Below, piece by piece: positions 42,576 through 51,171 of a DNA stretch of 64,000 nucleotides (its first letter is position 1; each line of letters begins with the position of its first letter). The stretch spans positions 434,001-498,000 of the forward strand of contig NZ_CVTD020000008.1 in assembly GCF_002904165.1 (NCBI RefSeq), read 5' to 3'. The notes below the pieces were generated by a model that saw only the letters and a list, made by a program, of their open reading frames with translations, had not been told where the DNA came from and made no database searches. The translations under genes and the position numbers were made by a program. The stretch comes from Herbinix hemicellulosilytica (GTDB lineage: Bacteria; Bacillota; Clostridia; Lachnospirales; Lachnospiraceae).

Positions 42576-44168
42576 ATGCTGTTTACATCGTTTGAATTTA
42601 TTCTATTTGCAACCGTACTGTTTGTACTTTATTATATAATACCCAAAAAACTTCAATGGATGCTGCTTCTTGCGGCAAGCTATGTATTTTACGCCTTTGC
42701 GGGAGTTAAATATCTGGTATATATCCTGGCTACTACCGTATCAACCTATTTTACAGGCCAAAGGATAGGAAAACTTCAGAAAATCGGATATGAGTACATT
42801 AAAATCAATAAAGAAACTCTCTCAAGAGAAGAAAGAAAGGCCTATAAGGAAAAGATTAAGAAAAAGCAAAGATACTGGCTTGCTTTTTGTCTGGTGCTCA
42901 ATTTCGGAATACTGGCGGTAATTAAGTATTACAATTTTACAGTCCTTAATATAAATTCTGTATTTGACTTACTTAAAATTAATGTAAATATACCGACTTT
43001 AGGTTTTGTCCTGCCCCTGGGTATATCATTTTATACGTTTCAGACCATGGGGTATATTATTGATGTTTACAGGGAAAAGTATGCTCCTCAGAAAAATATG
43101 TTCAGACTGGCCTTGTTTGTATCATTCTTTCCTCAGCTAATCCAGGGACCTATAAACCGTTATGATGATTTGGAAAAAACCTTGTTCGGGCCTCACAAGT
43201 TTGTTTCTAAAAAAGTATCTTTTGGCCTGCAAAGGATACTTTGGGGCTATTTTAAGAAACTGGTGGTTGCGGACAGGCTTCTTATTGCAGTTAATACCAT
43301 TGTAAAAAATCCCGACGAATACCAAGGGGTATATGTGCTTCTTGGCATGTTCTTTTATGCCATAGAACTTTATGCGGATTTTACCGGAGGTATAGATATA
43401 GCTATAGGTGTGGCCGAAGTCTTAGGAATCCGAATGGCAGAAAACTTCGAGCGGCCCTATTTTTCAAAATCTATTACCGAATACTGGAGAAGATGGCATA
43501 TTACACTGGGTACCTGGTTTAAGGATTATCTGTTTTTGCCCATATCGGTCAGCAAGTCTATGCTTAATCTTTCAAAGAAATGCAGAAAGCTTTTTGGGGA
43601 TTCCATAGGAAAAAGAATACCGGTATATATTTCTACAATAGTAGTATGGTTTACAACCGGTATCTGGCACGGGGCTGCCTGGAATTTTATAGTCTGGGGA
43701 CTTTTAAATGCCCTGGTTATTCTGATATCCCAGGAGTGTATTCCTCTATACAACAGATTTCATAAACGATTTAATGTAAGCGGGACCTTCTGGTATCGCC
43801 TGTTCCAGGTAGGACGGACTTTTTGGCTTATGAGTTTTCTTAGGACTTTGGACTGTTACAGGAATGTGCCTACGACATTCAGGATGTACGGTACCATATT
43901 TACAAAATGGAACTGGCATGAACTGTTTAACGGAAAATTTGCTTCCCTGGGCCTTGGTATTTCTGATTATATAATATTGACTCTGGCAGTTTTGCTGATA
44001 CTTTATGTAAGCCTGGCTTCAAGAGCAGGATCATTTAGGGAAAAGCTTTCCAAAAAACCTTTAATTGTAAGGTATTTGTCTTATTTTGGCCTTATTATAT
44101 CTATACTGATTTTTGGAGCATATGGAATAGGATATGATTCCAGCCAGTTTATTTACAGTCAGTTCTGA
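42576..44168 (+). CDS. dltB: MBOAT family membrane acyltransferase DltB-like
   Basis: A 530-residue protein with about ten membrane segments. MBOAT marks include GISFYTFQTMGYIIDVYRE, FPQLIQGPI and RRWHITLGTWFKDYLFLP. The catalytic His lies in TTGIWHGAAWNFI. It would move the acyl or alanyl group across the membrane toward the acceptor outside. A related role in polysaccharide acetylation (AlgI-like) is possible for MBOATs in general, but the neighbouring carrier and ligase favour DltB. Confidence 0.9.
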   Translation: MLFTSFEFILFATVLFVLYYIIPKKLQWMLLLAASYVFYAFAGVKYLVYILATTVSTYFTGQRIGKLQKIGYEYIKINKETLSREERKAYKEKIKKKQRYWLAFCLVLNFGILAVIKYYNFTVLNINSVFDLLKINVNIPTLGFVLPLGISFYTFQTMGYIIDVYREKYAPQKNMFRLALFVSFFPQLIQGPINRYDDLEKTLFGPHKFVSKKVSFGLQRILWGYFKKLVVADRLLIAVNTIVKNPDEYQGVYVLLGMFFYAIELYADFTGGIDIAIGVAEVLGIRMAENFERPYFSKSITEYWRRWHITLGTWFKDYLFLPISVSKSMLNLSKKCRKLFGDSIGKRIPVYISTIVVWFTTGIWHGAAWNFIVWGLLNALVILISQECIPLYNRFHKRFNVSGTFWYRLFQVGRTFWLMSFLRTLDCYRNVPTTFRMYGTIFTKWNWHELFNGKFASLGLGISDYIILTLAVLLILYVSLASRAGSFREKLSKKPLIVRYLSYFGLIISILIFGAYGIGYDSSQFIYSQF

Positions 44169-44218
44169 AAATAATATTAATAAACGGATGTGCTTTTACG
44201 GAAAGGCGGGATCAGAAG

Positions 44219-45298
44219 ATGCTAAAAAAGATCCTGATAAATGTTTTTTCTTTTGTTATATTGGTCGGAGTATTATTTTTTCTTCAGGAGTTATTTATGC
44301 CCAAATATATGACTGAGATTCCTGAAGGAAATTTAATAGAAGAGTATTATAAGGAAGAAAAAAAGCATGACGTAATTTTTATCGGGGACTGTGAGGTTTT
44401 CTCCAACATTTCCCCTGTTACCTTATGGGAAAAATACGGAATAACAAGCTACATAAGAGGAAGTGCGCAGCAGCTTATCTGGCAGTCCTATTATTTGCTG
44501 GAGGAAACCTTAAGATATGAAAAACCAAAAGTGGTTGTCTACAATGTCCTCGCCATGAAATACAACGAACCTCAAAAAGAAGCTTATAACAGACTGACTT
44601 TGGACGGTATGAAATTATCCGGCTCAAAAATCAAGGCGATTAAAGCTTCTATGACAGAGGGCGAAGACTTTATTAGCTATATCTTTCCTTTGCTTAGATA
44701 TCATTCCAGATGGAATGATCTTAAGGCTGAAGATTTTAAATATCTATTCGGTAAAAAAAAGGTTTCTCATAACGGATACCTGATGAGAATAGACGTAAAG
44801 CCTGTGGGTTATATTCCTAAGGGCAGAGTGCTGGCTGATTATAGATTTGGGGAAAACAGCTACTATTATCTTGAGAAGATGACTAAGCTTTGCAAGGAAA
44901 ATGATATAGAACTGATATTAATTAAATCGCCAAGTGTTTATCCCTACTGGTATCCGGAGTGGGATCAGCAGATGAAAGATTATGCGAAAAAGAATAATCT
45001 TACTTATATTAATTTCCTAGAGCTGGCAGATGAAATCGGAATTGATTATCAAAAGGATACATTTGACGGAGGTTTACATTTAAATCTCTCCGGAGCAGAA
45101 AAATTCACCACATACTTTGGTGAAATATTAAGCAAAGACTTTAATCTGCCTGACCACAGGAACGAGGAGGAATATCAAAGGATTTGGCAGGATAAGGTTA
45201 AGTTTTATTATGCCATGAAAAAAGACCAGGAAAGGGAACTTAGAGAATACGGATATTTAAAAAGTTATGGGGCAGTAGCCCAGACTATAGAAGAATAG
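44219..45298 (+). CDS. SGNH-fold membrane-anchored protein in the DltD position
   Basis: A 359-residue protein with an N-terminal anchor (about 5-25) and an extracellular SGNH-like domain. The nucleophile block reads FIGDCEVF, with Cys58 in the position of the usual Ser, and the Asp/His block is DGGLHLNLSG (Asp283, His287). DltD proteins have GDSSL-type motifs here. It follows dltB by 50 bp and is probably the last gene of the operon, completing transfer of the amino acid to the polymer. Sequence likeness to classical DltD is weak, so I give no symbol. Confidence 0.8.
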   Translation: MLKKILINVFSFVILVGVLFFLQELFMPKYMTEIPEGNLIEEYYKEEKKHDVIFIGDCEVFSNISPVTLWEKYGITSYIRGSAQQLIWQSYYLLEETLRYEKPKVVVYNVLAMKYNEPQKEAYNRLTLDGMKLSGSKIKAIKASMTEGEDFISYIFPLLRYHSRWNDLKAEDFKYLFGKKKVSHNGYLMRIDVKPVGYIPKGRVLADYRFGENSYYYLEKMTKLCKENDIELILIKSPSVYPYWYPEWDQQMKDYAKKNNLTYINFLELADEIGIDYQKDTFDGGLHLNLSGAEKFTTYFGEILSKDFNLPDHRNEEEYQRIWQDKVKFYYAMKKDQERELREYGYLKSYGAVAQTIEE

Positions 45299-45504
45299 GT
45301 ATATGAGATAAATCAGAGTTAAATGAATATTGCTTATGATATAAAAGTCTGTTTAAATAGGAAGAACAGTAAAATAAGAGGCGTGAATGCCTGGCTTATG
45401 AACTAATGAATTTATATCATATTTGATAATTTATATTTAATTTATAGATAAGGACATGTAGTTTTTTCTATAAATCAAAATTATTTAAAGACAGGTGAAT
45501 TATT

Positions 45505-46062
45505 ATGAGAAAAATATTGCTTTTATTAATTTTAATATCAGTGATATTGGGAGGTTGCGGTACAAAAGACAATTCATCAGATGTTAACGGAAATGACAAA
45601 AAAACTGCTGAAGAAGTGCAGACTGATGAAAAGCAAAATGAGCAGCAGGAACCTTCAGGATATGCCTTTGAATATAACGGAGTAACAATTTATATGAACA
45701 CGGATGTAAAATCTGTAATAGACAAATTGGGAGACCCTTTAAATTATTTTGAAGCCGAAAGCTGCGCCTTTAAAGGGCTTGATAAATTTTACACATACCC
45801 GGGATTTGAAATTACAACTTATCCTATGAACGGGAAAGATTATATATCTTCTGTTAATTTAATGGATGATACGGTAAGCACACCGGAAGGGATTTATCTG
45901 GGATCGACGGTTGATGATATGATAGCTGCCTATGGGGATAACTATACGGAGTCATCCGGATCATATACTTATATTAAAGATGATTCAAAAATTCAGTTTA
46001 TTGTAAAGGACGATGAAATAATTTCTATAACATATCTGGCAATAGTGGAAGGACTGGAATAA
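45505..46062 (+). CDS. Lipoprotein of unknown function
   Basis: A 185-residue protein with a lipoprotein signal (lipobox ending in Cys18, LGGC), a Glu/Gln/Asp-rich linker and a compact C-terminal part with two similar halves (VTIYMNTDVKSVIDKLGDP and GIYLGSTVDDMIAAYGDNY). This two-lobed arrangement resembles small periplasmic BLIP- or SmpA-like folds, but I recognise no family with certainty. It is anchored to the outer face of the membrane. A 206-bp AT-rich gap before it shows nothing supported. Confidence 0.75.
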   Translation: MRKILLLLILISVILGGCGTKDNSSDVNGNDKKTAEEVQTDEKQNEQQEPSGYAFEYNGVTIYMNTDVKSVIDKLGDPLNYFEAESCAFKGLDKFYTYPGFEITTYPMNGKDYISSVNLMDDTVSTPEGIYLGSTVDDMIAAYGDNYTESSGSYTYIKDDSKIQFIVKDDEIISITYLAIVEGLE

Positions 46063-46082
46063 GAACTGTAAGTAAATTATAA

Positions 46083-46131
46083 AGCTCTTAATCTGATGGG
46101 GACTGACATGTCCGAATTCGGATTAAGAGCT
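46083..46131 (+). terminator. Hairpin between convergent lipoprotein and DUF2804 genes
   Basis: AGCTCTTAATC (46083-46093) and GATTAAGAGCT (46121-46131) form a perfect 11-bp stem with a long loop, followed by TATTTAATTAATTATTT. It can serve both directions. Confidence 0.65.
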
Positions 46132-46164
46132 ATTTAATTAATTATTTAAGCAAAAAAGAACATA

Positions 46165-47199
46165 TTACCATCGGTTTTGTGTTCTTTGAGCAAACCCAAG
46201 AATTTCTTTAAGGTATATAACAGTCCCGTCATCAAGGATGGCCCTGCCTGTAAATTTACCGAATACCTGATGGCGATTAAGGGAAAACGGGAAAGGAAAT
46301 AAAGGAAATTGTAAACTACGGTCAATAATAGGTATAAATACCATATCTATTCGGCTGTCAGAGGAAGTAATTATCCAGGGTTTAAGATAATCATATCCGT
46401 TCTTTTTATCTTTGGGTATATGAAAGGATACATTTTCAAGCTTGCTTGATGTTCCGTCAAAAATGATCATATTTTCCGTAGCATAGGAAGAATCACTAAG
46501 TCCGCAGCCTAAATTGAAAGCAAAGATTTTGCCATGAATTTTACCTGCTGCCGAACTCCAATACCAGGTTGTCTTATAGGGCAATACCCCACGCACCCAG
46601 TTAATGACTGCAAAAGAATTTGCCGGTGAAAAACCGTAATTAACATTTCTGTACTTTACATAGCCGGATGCTCTCATACCAAATATTTTTCTGTTATAGA
46701 TAAAGTTATTGCTGCTTTCGTCAAACGGCGCTGCGATAACCATAGAATCATTAGGTTCGTTAAAAAGAATCAAGGAAATATCCAAATCTGTTTCCTTTTT
46801 AAGATTATATTTTTTCAGTATAAGAATACGGACGGAATTTTCAATTTTTACGCATAAACGGATGAATTTATCTTTGTATATAATGCTGCCCCTTGCGGAA
46901 TCTTTAGGAAGCTTAAATTTTTTTGGAGAAATTCTTATTGTATTTTTATTGATAATCTTTTTTTCTTTTATGTCAACAATTGAAACACATATAAAAACCA
47001 GGTTTAAACTTTTAGCGACAGTTAGATTTAGGGCATAATTTTTATTATAAACCAGATAATAATCCCATTCTTTTAGGCGATGCTTTTTCTTTACGAATTT
47101 TTTAGTATATCTAAGAAGCGGCCTTTTGGCATATCCTTTCTGGACTAATTTACCCTTATTATCAAGCAACATGGACGGTCTTGTGATTTCCAGCTGCAT
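46165..47199 (-). CDS. DUF2804 domain protein
   Basis: A 344-residue protein of the DUF2804 family, with the opening pattern LVQKGYAKRPLLRYTKKFVKKKHRLKEWDYYLV given here by its parts GYAKRPLLRY and RLKEWDYYLV, and WYWSSAAGKIHGKIFAFNLGCG in the middle. DUF2804 proteins resemble lipocalin-like or hydroxyneurosporene-synthase-type beta folds and are presumed to handle lipids, but no activity is established. The gene stands alone. The ATG lies after a weak ribosome site (GGGGG). Confidence 0.85.
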   Translation of the reverse strand: MQLEITRPSMLLDNKGKLVQKGYAKRPLLRYTKKFVKKKHRLKEWDYYLVYNKNYALNLTVAKSLNLVFICVSIVDIKEKKIINKNTIRISPKKFKLPKDSARGSIIYKDKFIRLCVKIENSVRILILKKYNLKKETDLDISLILFNEPNDSMVIAAPFDESSNNFIYNRKIFGMRASGYVKYRNVNYGFSPANSFAVINWVRGVLPYKTTWYWSSAAGKIHGKIFAFNLGCGLSDSSYATENMIIFDGTSSKLENVSFHIPKDKKNGYDYLKPWIITSSDSRIDMVFIPIIDRSLQFPLFPFPFSLNRHQVFGKFTGRAILDDGTVIYLKEILGFAQRTQNRW

Positions 47200-47250
47200 T
47201 ATTATCCCCCAAAAAAAGTGTTTTGTATATCATATGCAGATATACCAATG

Positions 47251-47451
47251 ATAAGCCATGAAATTATCTTTTTATCAATTCTATTTTGGTTTGTAATAAT
47301 TAGAACAGGCAAAATGGCGATTGAAAAAATAATTGTGCTTTTTGGCGGAAACGAAGAAATGCTAAAAGATATGGATGCTACAATTTCATTAGACTTTATA
47401 GAAAACTCTTTTAGAAAGGTTTTCGTTAGAGCAAATAATTTTTTTTCCTAA
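47251..47451 (+). CDS. Possible small membrane protein
   Basis: A frame of 66 codons from ATG 47251 (77 from GTG 47218) with one hydrophobic segment near the start and a soluble end. It is divergent from the DUF2804 gene and closes at a strong hairpin. No convincing ribosome site is visible before either start, so it may be spurious. I recognise no family. Confidence 0.3.
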   Translation: MSHEIIFLSILFWFVIIRTGKMAIEKIIVLFGGNEEMLKDMDATISLDFIENSFRKVFVRANNFFS

Positions 47452-47466
47452 TAATTAAACATAAAA

Positions 47467-47488
47467 CCTCCGGCTTTTATACCGGAGG
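47467..47488 (-). terminator. Terminator of the encapsulin operon
   Basis: CCTCCGG and CCGGAGG form a 7-bp GC-rich stem, with TTTTATGTTT following on the minus strand. It lies about 110 bp past the end of the shell gene. Confidence 0.7.
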
Positions 47489-47598
47489 CTATGATACATA
47501 TTACTTTATAAGCCGCTGCCATAGCATTATATATAAGTAAAATAAAATAAATGCTATATATGTTTTGACCTGTTATATGACAGATAAGTTTGCAGGCA

Positions 47599-48411
47599 TT
47601 ATTCAAATACGATTACAGCATTCTTATTCTTAATTCTTAAAAGAAGCGTTTCTATGATACGGAAGTAATGATTCAAATTCTTGGTTTCAAGATAAGTAGT
47701 AATCATATCCTGACCGATTACTAAATCTATATTATGCGGCTCGGCACAGACCATAACTGCTTTGTCGCCCTTTAATACCGGAGTGCTGAAAATATTGCCG
47801 TTTAATAGTCTGCTTATTCTATCATATTCGGTAGTGCCTGTGCCCGGTTGAATTCTTTGAAGTTCTACATAAAGCTTAGGGCTGACTACGAGAGCTTTTC
47901 TGCCTACAATACCGTTTTCAATAAATTTGGCAATTCCTACGGATATATCTTTAAAAGGATTTTCGCCTTCGCTCCAGTCGGATAATTGAAGTTTAATTAC
48001 TCCGTCTTCGTTTATAAGACCTTTGTAGCCAAGTTCTTCATTGCCTAAGAAAATTAATTCGTCTTCTTTTAAAGCGCATTGGGAAGCGGCCTGAATGGCT
48101 GCGGATAAATCAACCGGCAAACCCATTTGGTCGCTGAATTCTAAGTCTCTCCACAAAAGTGAAAAATCCTGATTTATCAAAGGAATATGTCTATATGTTC
48201 TTCCTTTAATAACGGAAATATCCCCTTCGCTTTCTTCCAATTCCGAAATGCTGTCAACGTTGATACTTTGAATACCGCCGCCTAATGGTCCGTAGTTACT
48301 AATAAATCTTCTTCCTGTAAGAATACTTTTAGCCGTTGATACAACAGTATCATCAATTTGCTTCCAAAGGTCTGCGGAAATCGGAGAACCTTCTCTGTAT
48401 AAATAGTCCAT
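47599..48411 (-). CDS. Encapsulin shell protein (family 1)
   Basis: A 270-residue HK97-fold shell protein, of the normal length for family 1 encapsulins (older name linocin M18 bacteriocin). Recognised segments are APISADLWKQID-type helix (here SPISADLWKQIDD), GRRFISNYGPLGGGIQSI, the E-loop with RTYRHIPLINQDFSLLWRD, and the P-domain GIVGRKALVVSPKLYVELQ. It self-assembles into a protein nanocompartment in the cytoplasm and packages cargo carrying a short C-terminal tag. Its cargo gene lies 40 bp upstream on the same strand. A GGAGGGAGAAT site precedes the ATG. Confidence 0.95.
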   Translation of the reverse strand: MDYLYREGSPISADLWKQIDDTVVSTAKSILTGRRFISNYGPLGGGIQSINVDSISELEESEGDISVIKGRTYRHIPLINQDFSLLWRDLEFSDQMGLPVDLSAAIQAASQCALKEDELIFLGNEELGYKGLINEDGVIKLQLSDWSEGENPFKDISVGIAKFIENGIVGRKALVVSPKLYVELQRIQPGTGTTEYDRISRLLNGNIFSTPVLKGDKAVMVCAEPHNIDLVIGQDMITTYLETKNLNHYFRIIETLLLRIKNKNAVIVFE

Positions 48412-48451
48412 ATTCTCCCTCCTTGTAAAAAATATTTAACTAACTTTAAAC

Positions 48452-48811
48452 TTACTTGTTAAGCAGGCTGCCTATGGTACTATCAGCTTTTGCGGAAGAT
48501 GTTTTTGTTACAATATTCAGCTGCTCTAGCATTTCTCTTACTTCTTGTTCACCTTCAGCGAAATGTTCTGCTTCCTCAGGATCAAGATGGCGAAGCAGGG
48601 TCATAAGTTCACCGACATGTGCTTTTTCTTCATCCCTAATATCTGCAAGAACTTTTTTTGCCACAGGGTCATCGGTTGCCTGCACATGGGCGTCATAAAT
48701 AAAAATAGCTTCAAGCTCGCCTGCTATATCAAGTCTTATTGCCTGTATCAGTTCTTCTTTAGAAATTTTTCCGGGTATGTTGCCGGCAAAGGGATTTGCA
48801 AAACTTGCCAT
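48452..48811 (-). CDS. Encapsulated ferritin-like protein (EncFtn) with C-terminal targeting peptide
   Basis: A 119-residue two-helix ferritin-like protein. Glu32, Tyr39, Glu62 and His65 (the last two in DEEKAH) match the ferroxidase-site residues of characterised EncFtn proteins in both identity and numbering. After a flexible linker (KTSSAKAD) it ends in STIGSLLNK, a match to the encapsulin cargo-loading tag (x-x-G-S-L). It would form rings inside the shell, oxidise Fe(II) and let iron accumulate there. It is translated first in the operon. The start has AAAGGAGG, and a TATAAT-like box (ATTATA on the plus strand near 48872) lies about 60 bp before it. Confidence 0.95.
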   Translation of the reverse strand: MASFANPFAGNIPGKISKEELIQAIRLDIAGELEAIFIYDAHVQATDDPVAKKVLADIRDEEKAHVGELMTLLRHLDPEEAEHFAEGEQEVREMLEQLNIVTKTSSAKADSTIGSLLNK

Positions 48812-49053
48812 ATGGTATTCCTCCTTTTTAGAAAATTGTATGATTTGTTTAATTAATTATATTGCTTAGCTTATATTATACTACTTAATAATTAAATTTA
48901 AATAAAATAATAATAAATTATTCTATTTTTAGTTTTATTTGTTTAAAAATGAAATAAATTCATGAATATTTTTTGATAATACATAACGACAAATTTGAAA
49001 GAAAGATGAAAAAATTAATAAAGGGAATGTAAATATATAAATATGACAATATT

Positions 49054-49111
49054 AATTATAGTATTTACAAAAATATAATTACAGTTATTACATATAATTA
49101 CAGTTTTTACA
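49054..49111. repeat. Three direct repeats of a 16-bp AATTAYAGTWWTTACA motif
   Basis: Copies at 49054-49069, 49077-49092 and 49096-49111 share AATTA-AGT--TTACA, with periods of 23 and 19 bp. They lie in the 647-bp divergent gap between the encapsulin operon and the next gene, about 240 bp from the cargo start. The ACAGTT core resembles LytTR/AgrA-type sites. The rest of the gap is AT-rich, with a TATAAT box at 49229-49234. Confidence 0.5.
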
Positions 49112-49400
49112 AATACATAAAAAACTTTCCTGCCTAGCACTTATAAATTATTATACCCAATAAAATTATAGTAAATCAGTAAAGCGACACAGATGTAATG
49201 GTGATACTTAATAACTTAGAATCTATGTTATAATTATTACATAATAATTGATAATATTTATGAAAAATCAGCTAAAGAAGTGAAAAACAGCTAATGTAAA
49301 AGTAAATAATGCCTCTATAAATGGCTAAAATATCATGACTATTTTATAAAGAGGATTTGACACAAGCAAATCTGATTTGAAAGTAAAGTTTTTAATTTAA

Positions 49401-49415
49401 TAAGAACGATTCTTA
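49401..49415. promoter_or_regulatory. Small palindromic operator candidate
   Basis: TAAGAA-CGA-TTCTTA is a perfect 6-3-6 inverted repeat, 43 bp before the next start codon. It may be a repressor site. It is too short to act as a terminator. Confidence 0.35.
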
Positions 49416-49458
49416 ATAATTATGGTTGCGCTTCTTATGAAAAATTAGGGGGGAAAAT

Positions 49459-49932
49459 ATGGCATATAAAGTTGATTTTTTAAATGTATCAACAACCGGT
49501 TTAGAATCTTCACCTGTAGCGGAAGCACTGGCAGGCCTTAGGGCTAATGAAGCCCGTTATTACAAGAACAAGTACAATCATGATTTTGTGGTAGTTCCTG
49601 CGGATGAAAGCCGGGAAACTATTGATTATGTTCAAAGAATTTTGAAGGATGAACGTGGTATTGAGTTTGAAGCAAAACCACTGGAAACATCACGCTTTAG
49701 AATCGAGAATACAGACTTTGCTTATGTTTTTTATGAGGATGGTCTTTGTGTAAATGTTATGTATTCGCTTGATGATCCTAAAAAAAGGGCTGTAGGATTT
49801 AAACTTTCCGAAGGAATGGATGTTCCCAAAGAACTTGAAGGAAAATTTAAATTTGCAAAGCAAAGATCAAAACTGGCAGGAACAATCAGAGGGTCGTTTT
49901 TTGTGATTAAGGGAGAGTATCAGCAAAAATAA
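49459..49932 (+). CDS. Uncharacterised 157-residue soluble protein
   Basis: A 157-residue protein with a strong AGGGGGGAAA site. It begins MAYKVDFLNVSTTGLESSPV, and the middle alternates strands and charged helices (VVVPADESRETIDYVQRIL, YVFYEDGLCVNVMYSLDD). There is no signal peptide or membrane segment. I recognise no family. It stands alone, divergent from the encapsulin operon across a long, repeat-bearing gap, and is followed by a decayed transporter fragment. A shared control with the encapsulin is possible but not shown. Confidence 0.75.
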   Translation: MAYKVDFLNVSTTGLESSPVAEALAGLRANEARYYKNKYNHDFVVVPADESRETIDYVQRILKDERGIEFEAKPLETSRFRIENTDFAYVFYEDGLCVNVMYSLDDPKKRAVGFKLSEGMDVPKELEGKFKFAKQRSKLAGTIRGSFFVIKGEYQQK

Positions 49933-49947
49933 ACTAAATATCACAGC

Positions 49948-50219
49948 TATGCGTTCGATTGTGCTTATGTGACACAGCATCCATTTATTTTTAATGATAC
50001 TCTTTTAAATAATATAACGCTTTATCGTGATTATGACCCTTTGCTACTAAATATTTTGGATTTGCTTGGTTTACGTGAGTTGATAGAAAGTAAGGGGCAT
50101 AAAATATTTACTGAAAATGATAAAAAATTTCAAGTGGTGAGAGGCAGAAAATTGCTATTGCATGTATTCTTTTTATGAAAAAAACTTTTTATTAAGACTC
50201 AAAAAATACTTTAACTAAA
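49948..50219 (+). pseudogene. Frameshifted fragment of an ABC transporter ATPase (exporter type)
   Basis: The frame reads YVTQHPFIFNDTLLNNITLY, the Q-loop region of an MsbA/LanT-type exporter ATPase. It runs on for about 55 residues and then switches frame at about 50131. The +1 frame continues as SSGERQKIAIACILF, the ABC signature region, to a TAA at 50219. Restoring one T (TTTCAAG to TTTTCAAG) would join the two parts. Walker A, Walker B and the membrane domain are all missing. It is a degraded remnant, perhaps of a peptide or lantibiotic exporter. Confidence 0.85.
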
Positions 50220-50333
50220 ATAAACACTTCTTGCATAAAAGATATTTTGTAAAGTAAAGGTGGCAAAAATGCGAATGTTAGTAAATATACTTTTTCTTTA
50301 CCTTAATATATAATTTTATTTAAGGTGATGATA

Positions 50334-51005
50334 ATGATCTTTTCTGAAAAATTGCAATTATTAAGGAAAAATAAAGGACTCACACAGGAAGAGCTGGCTG
50401 AAAAACTCGACGTATCAAGGCAAGCAGTTGCCAAATGGGAATCGGGACAGGGATATCCGGATATAGCAAATCTTATTCAAATAAGCAATCTGTTTAATGT
50501 TACAATTGATTATTTAGTAAAAGACCAGGCTTGCAATATAAGTATATCGCCTGATACTAAGACAGATATGGACAAGCTTATTGAATTCAGAATCGAAGCA
50601 GGCGCAAATACTTATGCGGCATGTATGAATGAAACAGCTTCAACAAGATTTGATTCCCATGATTATCAGTATTCGAAGGGACCTTTTATATATCATGATA
50701 CATATGTAGGCGGGGAACAATTTGCAGGTGAAGAAGCCATATGGCAAGACGGTAAAGCAGTATATGCCATGAATTACATGGGTCGGGTGTTGGGAGAACC
50801 TTTTAGCGGTGATTTCTTAAAAGAAGCTTTAAGAAAGGCAGACAAAAATATGCCGTATCGGGGGCCTGAATACTATCAGTCAGGGGAATACTTGTATAAG
50901 AGCAAAGTCATGGGGGATTTTACCTGGTTTCAGGGCTATGAAGAAATCTACTATAATGGGACAATTATTTATGAATGCTATTTTCATGGCGGATTGATCC
51001 GTTAA
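50334..51005 (+). CDS. XRE-family regulator with C-terminal DUF5680 domain
   Basis: A 223-residue protein with an N-terminal XRE helix-turn-helix (KNKGLTQEELAEKLDVSRQAVAKWESGQG) here cited in part as LTQEELAEKLDVSRQAVAKW, and a C-terminal domain (about 85-223) with AYAACMNE-type patterns, DYQYSKGPFIYHDTYVGG and FTWFQGYEEIYYNG. The latter matches DUF5680, a ligand or effector domain of unknown specificity. The start ATG 50334 follows AAGGTGATG. It is monocistronic and might regulate itself. Confidence 0.88.
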   Translation: MIFSEKLQLLRKNKGLTQEELAEKLDVSRQAVAKWESGQGYPDIANLIQISNLFNVTIDYLVKDQACNISISPDTKTDMDKLIEFRIEAGANTYAACMNETASTRFDSHDYQYSKGPFIYHDTYVGGEQFAGEEAIWQDGKAVYAMNYMGRVLGEPFSGDFLKEALRKADKNMPYRGPEYYQSGEYLYKSKVMGDFTWFQGYEEIYYNGTIIYECYFHGGLIR

Positions 51006-51171
51006 TATGAAATTATGGACTTTGAGTTGTATAGTGAAAATTCATTTAGGATACATTAATGGGAAACCGGTAAAGGTACATACTTTAAAAAGTAGACAAA
51101 TGCTCAGACTTTTCGTATAATGTTGTCGCTGTATTTAATACTGATTAAAAAAAGAAACAGGAGAATGCGAC

